Source of the DNA: CAYRIF01 sp964424205
GTDB lineage: Bacteria; Bacteroidota; Bacteroidia; Cytophagales; Cyclobacteriaceae
Assembly: GCA_964424205.1 (NCBI GenBank)
Contig: CAYRIF010000227.1
Span: 1 to 6,263, forward strand
Length of the DNA stretch: 6,263 nt
Direction: 5' to 3'
Positions 1 through 5,050 of the stretch are shown in pieces. A model generated the notes under the pieces. The model searched no databases and was not told the DNA's origin. It was given only the letters and a program-made list of their open reading frames with translations. Position 1 is the stretch's first letter. Every line of letters begins with the position of its first letter. The translations under genes and the position numbers were made by a program.

Positions 1-189
1 GTAAAAATGAATCGCTAAAATAGGAGAAGTTATATGCGGAATTAGGTCTTTTTTTATTGTTTGAGAAATCTCCGCCATACTTTGGTAGTAAGGATTAAAA
101 CCTATCGTTTTCAACTGCTGAATATTTCCATCTTCAGCAATAATTCGCCAGTCCGTTTTTGTAGAGCCACTATCAGCTATTAAAATCAT
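1..189 (-). CDS. N-acetylglucosamine kinase-like ATPase (BadF/BadG/BcrA/BcrD family), N-terminal part
   Basis: This is the first 63 codons of a gene whose 3' part lies beyond the left edge. The start ATG (189-187) overlaps the TGA of the upstream cytochrome b5-like gene as ATGA, which supports both the start and co-translation. The protein begins MILIADSGSTKTDWR. The D-x-G-x-T-K-T pattern at residues 6-12 is the phosphate-1 loop of the ASKHA (actin/hexokinase/Hsp70) ATPase fold as it appears in BadF/BadG-family sugar kinases. The stretch around residues 28-36 (KTIGFNPYY) also resembles Bacteroidota proteins annotated as N-acetylglucosamine kinase. The family phosphorylates GlcNAc, or possibly a related aminosugar, with ATP in the cytoplasm during salvage of cell-wall or chitin sugars. 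Substrate choice cannot be decided from this fragment. Family assignment is confident; GlcNAc as the substrate is an inference. Confidence 0.85.
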   Translation of the reverse strand, partial: MILIADSGSTKTDWRIIAEDGNIQQLKTIGFNPYYQSMAEISQTIKKDLIPHITSPILAIHFY

Positions 190-446
190 CTGTCTATTAA
201 AATTCCAATTACTTCAAATTTATCAAAAACATTTGCAGTATGCGGCGCATCTTCCAATTCTTTTGTCAAATCTTGCCCTGCCCAATGCTCATAGTGCTTA
301 CCGTTCCGCCATAGTTTTGATATTTTTACATCATAAATTATCCCTTTATATGCCACCCATACCTCCTCCCTGTCAATCCCATTTCTCAAAGCAAGTTGTG
401 AAAGAAGATAGGTTTTTAATTTGCTACTCTTTTCTCGGTTTGGCAT
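186..446 (-). CDS. small cytochrome b5-like heme/steroid-binding protein
   Basis: This encodes 86 residues from the ATG at 446-444. An in-frame TTG at 452-450 would add two residues, but ATG is preferred; neither has a Shine-Dalgarno site. A cytochrome b5-like fold spans about residues 29-83: VWVAYKGIIYDV (29-40), then KLWRNGKHYEHWAGQDLT (44-61), then APHTANVFDKF (67-77). His51 or His54 and His69 are candidates for the two axial heme ligands. The WxNGxHYxHWAGxDLT block replaces the HPGG motif of classical cytochrome b5, which is typical of the small soluble prokaryotic group called predicted heme/steroid-binding proteins. There is no signal peptide, so it should be cytoplasmic. Its TGA overlaps the ATG of the sugar kinase gene, so the two are probably one operon. 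The physiological role is unknown: electron carrier or small-ligand binder are both possible, and heme binding is inferred, not shown. Confidence 0.85.
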   Translation of the reverse strand: MPNREKSSKLKTYLLSQLALRNGIDREEVWVAYKGIIYDVKISKLWRNGKHYEHWAGQDLTKELEDAPHTANVFDKFEVIGILIDR

Positions 447-583
447 CTGCAAGAATACATTTAATAATTAATAAAACGTAACAGACTGGTGAGAAGATAA
501 ATTGTTAGCCTCAAATTCATCGGTAATTTTAAATTATTAGTAACTTCGTGCAACCGAACCTATAATAATTAAAGATTTAAGCT
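447..583. promoter_or_regulatory. divergent intergenic region between two operons
   Basis: These 137 bp separate the leftward cytochrome b5/kinase pair from the rightward GGGPS operon and must hold promoters for both unless the left pair is read from elsewhere. No full TTTG-N19-TAnnTTTG promoter was found on either strand. Partial -7 matches are TAACTTCG at 541-548 on the + strand (one mismatch) and TGAATTTG on the - strand (511-518, one mismatch); neither has a TTG at the right distance. A perfect AT-only inverted repeat, TAATTT-T-AAATTA, lies at 524-536. It could be an operator but could easily be chance in such AT-rich sequence. The stretch TGCAACCGAACC (549-560) stands out as GC-richer and has no assigned role. 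Confidence 0.3.
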
Positions 584-922
584 TTGTCAGAAGAATCGAA
601 CTATCAAAAATTAATCACCAATGTAATTGGCTTTATCGAAACTAAAATTGATCTTTTCAAACTAGATTTGAAGGAGGATATGTCTAGGGTTTTGGGTAAA
701 ATCATTGGATTCATTCTCATGACCTTTTTATTCTTTTTGACCATCATTATTCTTAGTTTCGCGTTGGCTGCCTACTTAAATGAAGCTTGGCAAAGCAATT
801 ATTTGGGTTTTGGCGCAGTAGGATTAGGTTATATTATACTGATTTTATTAATTTACTTTTTTAGAAATAGTACTTTAATAAAGCAAATGATTGGCAAGCA
901 AATAGAAAAACACCTCAAATGA
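584..922 (+). CDS. two-TM membrane protein, phage holin superfamily III-like
   Basis: This encodes 112 residues and appears to start at TTG (584-586). An in-frame TAA lies two codons upstream at 578-580, and the next Met is residue 33, after conserved-looking sequence, so TTG is the only sensible start. The N-terminus (1-37) is amphipathic and charged, with a KIDLFKLDLKEDM segment. Two strong membrane segments follow at about 39-64 and 73-93, and then a basic C-terminal tail (94-112). This architecture and length match the small putative holin-X/superfamily III proteins common in Bacteroidota genomes outside prophages. In that setting a lytic role is doubtful; an envelope or stress-related role is more likely, but this is inference. 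It is first in a tightly coupled operon, and its TGA overlaps the next ATG (ATGA at 919-922). Confidence 0.8.
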   Translation: MSEESNYQKLITNVIGFIETKIDLFKLDLKEDMSRVLGKIIGFILMTFLFFLTIIILSFALAAYLNEAWQSNYLGFGAVGLGYIILILLIYFFRNSTLIKQMIGKQIEKHLK

Positions 923-1299
923 GTAAAAAAACAGACACAAAAAGACCAGGTGAGGTAGCCACAAAAAGTAAAGCGGAGCTATTAAGTGCAAATCAAGCTT
1001 ATTTAGATGCCCTTGAAAATCAGATTACGGATCTTAAATCAAACACCAAAGATTGGGCAAAAAAAGGATTGATAATTGGCGGGTCATTGTTAGCCACTTA
1101 CAAAATAGCACAGATTTTGTTTTTTGATGATGATCAATCAACCGTTGACAAAGAACCGCAGCCTTTAAATACTGAGTACCCTAAAAAGGAATCTGCAATA
1201 TTTAATGCCGTTAAAAGCTCCGTTTCATTATTTTTAGTAGGGCTAGCCAAAGAAAAACTAAAAGATATTTTAAAAAACTTAAACTCAGATAATGAGTAA
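919..1299 (+). CDS. small single-TM hypothetical protein, partner of the holin-like gene
   Basis: This encodes 126 residues. The start ATG overlaps the preceding stop by ATGA, and the end overlaps the GGGPS gene by 8 bp, so it is sandwiched in a coupled operon. Residues 1-47 are hydrophilic and likely helical (lysine-rich, with LLSANQAYLDALENQITDL possibly forming a short coiled coil). A membrane segment spans about 49-69 (GLIIGGSLLATYKIAQILFF). It is followed by an acidic, proline-containing linker (70-92) and a moderately hydrophobic amphipathic helix (95-112) with a lysine-rich end. I do not recognise a named domain. The general form resembles the small YtxH-like or holin-partner membrane proteins seen in Bacteroidota, but that resemblance is only by architecture. 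No catalytic motif is visible. It is probably anchored in the inner membrane with a cytoplasmic charged domain. Function unknown. Confidence 0.8.
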   Translation: MSKKTDTKRPGEVATKSKAELLSANQAYLDALENQITDLKSNTKDWAKKGLIIGGSLLATYKIAQILFFDDDQSTVDKEPQPLNTEYPKKESAIFNAVKSSVSLFLVGLAKEKLKDILKNLNSDNE

Positions 1300-2044
1300 A
1301 AAAATATTTCAACACCTAAGCCAAAGAAAAGAAAAAGGATTAAAATCTTTTGCGGTATTGATAGATCCAGACAAAATAACTGACAATCAATCCTTTACTA
1401 AATTGATCCTTTCGTGCAAGGAGAATAGCATTGATTACTTTTTTGTAGGAGGAAGTCTGTTAACAACCGATAATGTAGGAGAAATTATTACTTTAATAAA
1501 AAAAAATTGCAATATCCCCGTAGTACTTTTTCCTGGTAGCAACCTCCAAATCAATAAAGCCGCAGATGCTATATTATTTCTTTCACTCATCTCTGGCAGG
1601 AATCCCGACTTACTGATTGGACAACATGTGATTGCTGCCCCCTTAATAAAAAAATACGAACTGGAAGTTATTCCAACTGGGTATATTTTAGTAAATGCCG
1701 GCAATGATACAACCGTCTCCTATATGAGCAATACACAGCCCATTCCTTATGACAAACCAGAGGTAGCAGCCTGCACTGCAATTGCTGGTGAAATGCTGGG
1801 GTTACGGGTAATTTATATGGATGCTGGTAGTGGTGCTGCACAGCCTATTTCCACTGACATGGTCTCAAAAGTTGGAGAATCAATCAAAACTCCGCTTATT
1901 ATTGGTGGCGGTATAAATACTGCACCAAAAGCAGAAGCTGCGCTAAATGCAGGAGCAGATATGATTGTGGTTGGAAATGGTATCGAGAAAAACCCTGATT
2001 TGTTAATTGAAATTTCTAAAACAATTCAAAAAATGAATTGCTAG
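1292..2044 (+). CDS. geranylgeranylglyceryl phosphate synthase (GGGPS/PcrB family)
   Basis: This 250-residue TIM-barrel prenyltransferase has the usual family length. The family joins a polyprenyl diphosphate to sn-glycerol-1-phosphate by an ether bond with Mg2+, releasing pyrophosphate. Visible motifs, in barrel order: FAVLIDPDK (20-28), FVGGSLLT (51-58), PVVLFPGS (76-83), the ADAILFLSLISGRNPDLLIG segment (91-110), VIPTGYILV (126-134), VIYMDAGSGAAQPI (173-186), PLIIGGGINT (201-210) and ADMIVVGNGIEK (222-233). The glycine-rich GGG and GNG loops and the YMDAGSGA block are the expected phosphate-binding parts for glycerol-1-phosphate. Characterised Bacteroidota members (the so-called group II enzymes) use geranylgeranyl diphosphate; Bacillus PcrB uses heptaprenyl diphosphate. 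The C20 product is therefore an inference from lineage. The ATG lies inside the previous gene (8-bp overlap), so translation is probably coupled. The gene ends in TAG within a CTAG shared with the convergent AraC gene, and no downstream terminator is visible. Confidence 0.95.
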   Translation: MSKKIFQHLSQRKEKGLKSFAVLIDPDKITDNQSFTKLILSCKENSIDYFFVGGSLLTTDNVGEIITLIKKNCNIPVVLFPGSNLQINKAADAILFLSLISGRNPDLLIGQHVIAAPLIKKYELEVIPTGYILVNAGNDTTVSYMSNTQPIPYDKPEVAACTAIAGEMLGLRVIYMDAGSGAAQPISTDMVSKVGESIKTPLIIGGGINTAPKAEAALNAGADMIVVGNGIEKNPDLLIEISKTIQKMNC

Positions 2045-2955
2045 CTATCCATTAGAGATTCTCTTCTTCTCATTTTTCCTGCCGGTATGCCAAACATCAT
2101 TTTAAATCTTCGGCAAAAATAAGCAGTATCTTTATATCCCACTAGTTTTCCAATATCACGGATACTCTTTTTAGATGTTCTAAGCAGTGTAACGGCACTC
2201 TCCATACGTTGGTATTCAATATAATCTTGTGGATTTATACCAGTTAGCATTTTAAAATACTGCCCTACATAGTCTTCAGAAACATGCGCTATATCAGCCA
2301 ACACTTTATTGGACAAATCAGTACCAATATTGTCTTTAATATAGGCGAATATTTCGATAAGCCGAGGATCTTTGAAATACGTGCTATTGGTGGCCAGTTG
2401 TTCAACGAACAAATTGTTTCTTAATATATATCGTAATATTTCAATTACTAAATACTCCGTAGCAATCTTCATTACCCTGCCCTTACCGGGATTATCAGCA
2501 TGGCTTTCCGCAATTACATCTTTTAATAAGTGCGTTACTTTTTCGTCTTGGATTACAAAAGCAGGAATGTCAAGAGAAGAAAAGAAATTTACAGAATCAA
2601 ATACTTTGGCGACAAAAGTGATATAGCTGAACCGGTCAGCATTTCTCGCTTCATCTGATTTTTCGATGGTTTTGAAATACCGATCTCTGTTTGTTAGAAA
2701 ATCATCATTGGTAAGGTGCATGGATTTTCCTGTTCCGTAAGTAACAGAAGACATTTTTCCGCCAGGTATAAACAAAATACCATTTTTTACAACATCTTTA
2801 TTCTTCCCAAATTTTATATCACCACTTTCCGGAAGAATGAGCGTATTTTCAACATCATAAAAATTTTCAATGGTTAGCGGGTGTAAAATTTTAATTTTCT
2901 TAGCTTTTATAAAGCTAACACCTAAAGATTCGATAATTTTATTATAGTCTTCCAT
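2041..2955 (-). CDS. AraC-family transcriptional regulator
   Basis: This 304-residue protein has the usual AraC length and layout. The C-terminal DNA-binding domain (about 197-298) has two helix-turn-helix units: one at about 215-236 (LADIAHVSEDYVGQYFK core) and one at about 264-285 (IRDIGKLVGYKDTAYFCRRFK core), followed by the family's F-x-x-x-F/FGIPAGKMRRR end. The N-terminal part (about 20-120) is beta-rich, with a P-E-S-G-D-I-x-F and FIPGG pattern. This suggests a cupin-like sensing domain, but the ligand cannot be read from it. The start is the ATG at 2955-2953; it has no Shine-Dalgarno site, as is usual for this phylum. A strong promoter match lies 59-89 nt upstream, with a terminator that seems to isolate it from the acyl-CoA dehydrogenase gene. 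It ends tail-to-tail with GGGPS. Targets are unknown; autoregulation is plausible given the repeats at its promoter. Confidence 0.92.
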   Translation of the reverse strand: MEDYNKIIESLGVSFIKAKKIKILHPLTIENFYDVENTLILPESGDIKFGKNKDVVKNGILFIPGGKMSSVTYGTGKSMHLTNDDFLTNRDRYFKTIEKSDEARNADRFSYITFVAKVFDSVNFFSSLDIPAFVIQDEKVTHLLKDVIAESHADNPGKGRVMKIATEYLVIEILRYILRNNLFVEQLATNSTYFKDPRLIEIFAYIKDNIGTDLSNKVLADIAHVSEDYVGQYFKMLTGINPQDYIEYQRMESAVTLLRTSKKSIRDIGKLVGYKDTAYFCRRFKMMFGIPAGKMRRRESLMDS

Positions 2956-2991
2956 CGTAGTAAAAGGAGTGATAATGTATAAAAAAATATG

Positions 2992-3030
2992 ATTATAATT
3001 AAAATTTATTGCACAAATCTAATTATAATT
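2992..3030. repeat. pair of 9-bp palindromic direct repeats flanking the -7 box of the AraC gene
   Basis: ATTATAATT occurs at 2992-3000 and again at 3022-3030, exactly 30 bp apart. With the preceding A at 3021 the second copy is the perfect 10-bp palindrome AATTATAATT. The first has G there and keeps an 8-bp palindrome. One copy lies in the spacer next to the -7 box, the other in the leader, so a protein bound to both would sit on about the same helix face and cover the start of transcription. The sequence is AT-only in an AT-rich region, so chance is a real alternative. Confidence 0.35.
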
Positions 3031-3044
3031 TAAAAAAAAACAAA
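3014..3044 (-). promoter_or_regulatory. Bacteroidota-type promoter of the AraC-family gene
   Basis: Read on the minus strand, TTTG (3044-3041) is followed after exactly 19 nt by TAGATTTG (3021-3014). This fits the known Bacteroidota housekeeping promoter (-33 TTTG, -7 TAnnTTTG) at every fixed position. Transcription should start a few bases below 3014, giving a leader of roughly 50 nt before the ATG at 2955. The spacer is made largely of the T-run of the upstream terminator. Confidence 0.7.
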
Positions 3045-3068
3045 TAATATCTTCTTAAAGTATTATTT
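3032..3068 (-). terminator. AT-only hairpin with 9-T tail after the acyl-CoA dehydrogenase gene
   Basis: Read on the minus strand, AAATAATA (3068-3061) and TATTATTT (3049-3042) form a perfect 8-bp stem. An inner CTT/AAG pairing inside the 11-nt loop could extend it past a one-base bulge. The stem is followed by one G and nine T residues (3040-3032). Position is right: 22 bp after the stop of the acyl-CoA dehydrogenase gene. The stem has no G:C pair, so it is weak, and efficiency is uncertain despite the good T tract. The 3' foot of the stem and the T tract double as the -33 box and spacer of the AraC promoter. Confidence 0.5.
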
Positions 3069-3089
3069 TTATCCTACAAATAAATTATA

Positions 3090-4229
3090 TTATTTCAAGA
3101 GATGCCTTGCAATTACCATTTTTTGTATTTCTGAAGTGCCCTCATATATTTGCGTAATTTTTGCATCTCGCATTAATCGCTCTACATGAAACTCTTTTAC
3201 ATAACCGTATCCACCATGTACTTGCACCGCTTCAATGGTTGTATCCATTGCTACTTGAGAGGCAAATAACTTGGCCATGGCAGCGGCCTTTGAAAAATCT
3301 TCCTTTCTATCTTTTATACTTGCCGCTTTCAGGCAAAGTAACCTAGCCGCTTCAATTTGTGTTGCCATATCAGCCAATTTAAATTGAATTGCCTGGTGCT
3401 GAGAAATTGGTTTCCCAAACGTTTTTCTTTCTTTAGAATACTGAAGCGCCAATTCATATGCTCCTGCAGCAATCCCCAAGGCTTGTGAAGCAATACCAAT
3501 ACGACCGCCATTCAGGGTGGTCATCGCTAACTTGAAACCAAAACCATCCTCACCAATTCTATTTTCTTTGGGTACTTTTACATCTGTAAACATCAAAGAG
3601 TGGGTATCTGAGCCTCTGATGCCTAGTTTTTGTTCTTTCCTGCCCACCACAAAACCGTCCATCTCTCTTTCTACAATCAGTGCATTAATGCCTTTGTGTT
3701 TTTTCTCAGGGTTGGTTTGTGCAATGACAATGTACACTGATGCCGAATTACCATTGGTGATCCAATTTTTTGTGCCATTTAAAAGATAATAATCACCCTT
3801 ATCCTCGGCTGTGGTTCTTTGAGAAGTAGCATCTGAACCTACTTCTGGTTCGGAAAGACAAAAAGCACCTAATACCTCGCCTGTTGCCAGTCTTTTTAAG
3901 TATTTTTCTTTCTGTGCCTCCGTTCCAAATTTTTCTAATCCCCAACATACCAGTGAGTTGTTTACCGACATACAAACCGATGCTGAAGCATCGATTTTAG
4001 AAATTTCTTCCATTGCCAATACATAAGAAATGGTATCCATTCCTCCTCCGTTGTACTTTGGGTCAACCATCATTCCTAAGAATCCCAGCTCCCCCATTTT
4101 CTTAATCTGCTCTTTGGGAAACTCCTGCTTCTCATCTCTTTCTATTACACCGGGAAGTAATTCTGTTTGTGCAAAATCTCTAGCCGCATCTCGCACTGCC
4201 AATTGTTCTTCAGTTAGCTGAAAATTCAT
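3090..4229 (-). CDS. acyl-CoA dehydrogenase (short/medium-chain type)
   Basis: This 379-residue FAD-dependent flavoprotein oxidises acyl-CoA thioesters to trans-2-enoyl-CoA, the first step of beta-oxidation or branched-chain amino acid breakdown, and passes electrons to electron-transfer flavoprotein. It has the family's full length and domain order: N-terminal helical domain (about 6-117), middle beta domain (121-217) and C-terminal helical domain (229-378). Key marks are the signature CLSEPEVGSDAT (124-135), FAD-contact WITNG (156-160), RKTFGKPISQHQAIQ (268-282), the QVHGGYGY block (336-343) and IYEGTSEIQ (361-369). Glu363 in YEGTSEIQ is at the position of the catalytic base in short/medium-chain and butyryl-CoA enzymes. 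Nothing is missing. It lies 49 bp downstream of the YugP-type peptidase gene and may share its transcript, since no promoter was seen in the gap. Exact acyl-chain preference cannot be told from sequence alone. Confidence 0.96.
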   Translation of the reverse strand: MNFQLTEEQLAVRDAARDFAQTELLPGVIERDEKQEFPKEQIKKMGELGFLGMMVDPKYNGGGMDTISYVLAMEEISKIDASASVCMSVNNSLVCWGLEKFGTEAQKEKYLKRLATGEVLGAFCLSEPEVGSDATSQRTTAEDKGDYYLLNGTKNWITNGNSASVYIVIAQTNPEKKHKGINALIVEREMDGFVVGRKEQKLGIRGSDTHSLMFTDVKVPKENRIGEDGFGFKLAMTTLNGGRIGIASQALGIAAGAYELALQYSKERKTFGKPISQHQAIQFKLADMATQIEAARLLCLKAASIKDRKEDFSKAAAMAKLFASQVAMDTTIEAVQVHGGYGYVKEFHVERLMRDAKITQIYEGTSEIQKMVIARHLLK

Positions 4230-4239
4230 AAATTATGTT

Positions 4240-4254
4240 GTTTGTTTGTTTGTT
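4240..4254. repeat. short GTTT tetranucleotide repeat in the acyl-CoA dehydrogenase leader
   Basis: The + strand reads GTTT three times followed by GTT. On the sense (minus) strand this is an A-rich AAAC repeat ending about 10 nt before the start codon. A-rich leaders aid translation in Bacteroidota, where Shine-Dalgarno sites are rare, so this may simply be the ribosome-loading region. Fewer than four copies make strong slippage unlikely. Confidence 0.5.
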
Positions 4255-4278
4255 AAGGGTAAAATTTTATCAACCACT

Positions 4279-4956
4279 TTAGCTTCTTCTCATGTAAATC
4301 ATAATGTAATATAGCAAGGTTCCTAACGAACCAATTGCTGCCACCACATACGTTCTAGCTGCCCATTTTAGTGCGTCTTTTGCTGCTGCATGCTCTTCTT
4401 GGGTGACAATTTTCCTATCTTCTATCCACGCAAGTGCACGATTACTAGCGTCGTATTCTACTGGCAATGTGACAAAACTAAAAATCGTCGTCATCGCAAA
4501 TAGTGCTATCCCTGCTAATAGTAACTGCGGAAAGATTTGCACTGTAAATATCCCCGCAAGCAATATCCATTGTACATATTTGGAGCTAAAACTCACTGCA
4601 GGCACTAACTTGGAACGCATGGTTAACCATCGATAGGCCTTAGCATGCTGCACAGCATGACCACATTCGTGCGCGGCAACAGCAGCGGCGGCGACACTTC
4701 GCTGACTATAAACTACTTCGCTTAGGTTCACTGTTTTATTGGCAGGATTGTAATGGTCGGTAAGCTGACCCCTTACAGATACCACTTTCACATTATGAAT
4801 ATCATGGTCGGCGAGCATCAATTCCGCTATCTCCTTACCACTTAAATTCGATTGCAAATGTACTTGTGAATACTTTTTAAATTTGCTTTTTAGCCTGTTA
4901 CTTACAAACCAACTCACTGCCATGATTGGCACCACCAATATTATATAACCCATCAT
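4279..4956 (-). CDS. YugP-family membrane zinc metallopeptidase
   Basis: This encodes 225 residues, the usual size of the Zn-dependent peptidase family named after Bacillus YugP. A membrane segment begins the protein (about 3-19). The zinc-binding HECGH motif is at 96-100 within AAHECGHAVQHA, and a likely third ligand, Glu167, is in the LPVEYDASNRA block (164-174) that typifies the family. Further membrane segments are at about 128-162 (probably two, around a proline) and 203-221. The hydrophilic part between the first membrane segment and HECGH contains the usual VRGQLTDHYNPANKTVNLSE stretch. The gene starts with two adjacent ATG codons (4956 or 4953), so the start is uncertain by one residue. 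The leader is A-rich and a promoter match lies about 50 nt upstream. It may be co-transcribed with the acyl-CoA dehydrogenase gene. Substrate and physiological role of this family are poorly known; a membrane-protein quality-control role is a guess. Confidence 0.95.
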   Translation of the reverse strand: MMGYIILVVPIMAVSWFVSNRLKSKFKKYSQVHLQSNLSGKEIAELMLADHDIHNVKVVSVRGQLTDHYNPANKTVNLSEVVYSQRSVAAAAVAAHECGHAVQHAKAYRWLTMRSKLVPAVSFSSKYVQWILLAGIFTVQIFPQLLLAGIALFAMTTIFSFVTLPVEYDASNRALAWIEDRKIVTQEEHAAAKDALKWAARTYVVAAIGSLGTLLYYIMIYMRRS

Positions 4957-5006
4957 ATCTTTTCTATTTTTTGTTTAACTGTAAAACGACTTTAGATAGT
5001 CTGTAT

Positions 5007-5037
5007 CAAAGATAGCAACAAGCAAGTTAAGTAACAA
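5007..5037 (-). promoter_or_regulatory. Bacteroidota-type promoter of the YugP-family gene
   Basis: On the minus strand, TTG (5037-5035) is followed after 20 nt by TATCTTTG (5014-5007), which matches TAnnTTTG fully. The -33 element is TTG rather than TTTG and the spacing is one base longer than the usual 19. The predicted start near 5000 gives a leader of roughly 45 nt ending in an A-rich stretch just before the start codon. It sits in the 94-bp gap downstream of the zinc-ribbon gene, so the peptidase need not depend on that gene's transcript. Confidence 0.6.
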
Positions 5038-5050
5038 GGGTCTTCGGGAA

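Noticed and set aside
233..481. Rightward open frame opposite the cytochrome b5-like gene
   Set aside because: The minus-strand frame encodes a recognisable heme-binding domain and overlaps the kinase start by ATGA; the rightward frame has no recognisable features.
561..566. TATAAT as a classical sigma-70 -10 box
   Set aside because: The main sigma factor of Bacteroidota prefers TAnnTTTG, there is no TTGACA-like box at the right distance, and TATAAT is expected by chance in this AT-rich gap.
584..922. Holin-like protein as a sign of a prophage
   Set aside because: No endolysin, capsid, tail, integrase or attachment repeat is present, and the gene is coupled to a lipid enzyme. Holin-superfamily-III-like proteins are common in non-phage loci of Bacteroidota.
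3517..3789. Rightward open frame opposite the acyl-CoA dehydrogenase gene
   Set aside because: It is a shadow on the antisense strand of a well-supported enzyme gene, with no leader or domain of its own. The same applies to the other frames opposite the dehydrogenase, peptidase, AraC and GGGPS genes.
4260..4269. TAAAATTTTA palindrome between the peptidase and dehydrogenase genes as an operator or terminator
   Set aside because: It is a 10-bp AT-only palindrome without a loop or T tail, and is expected by chance in such sequence.
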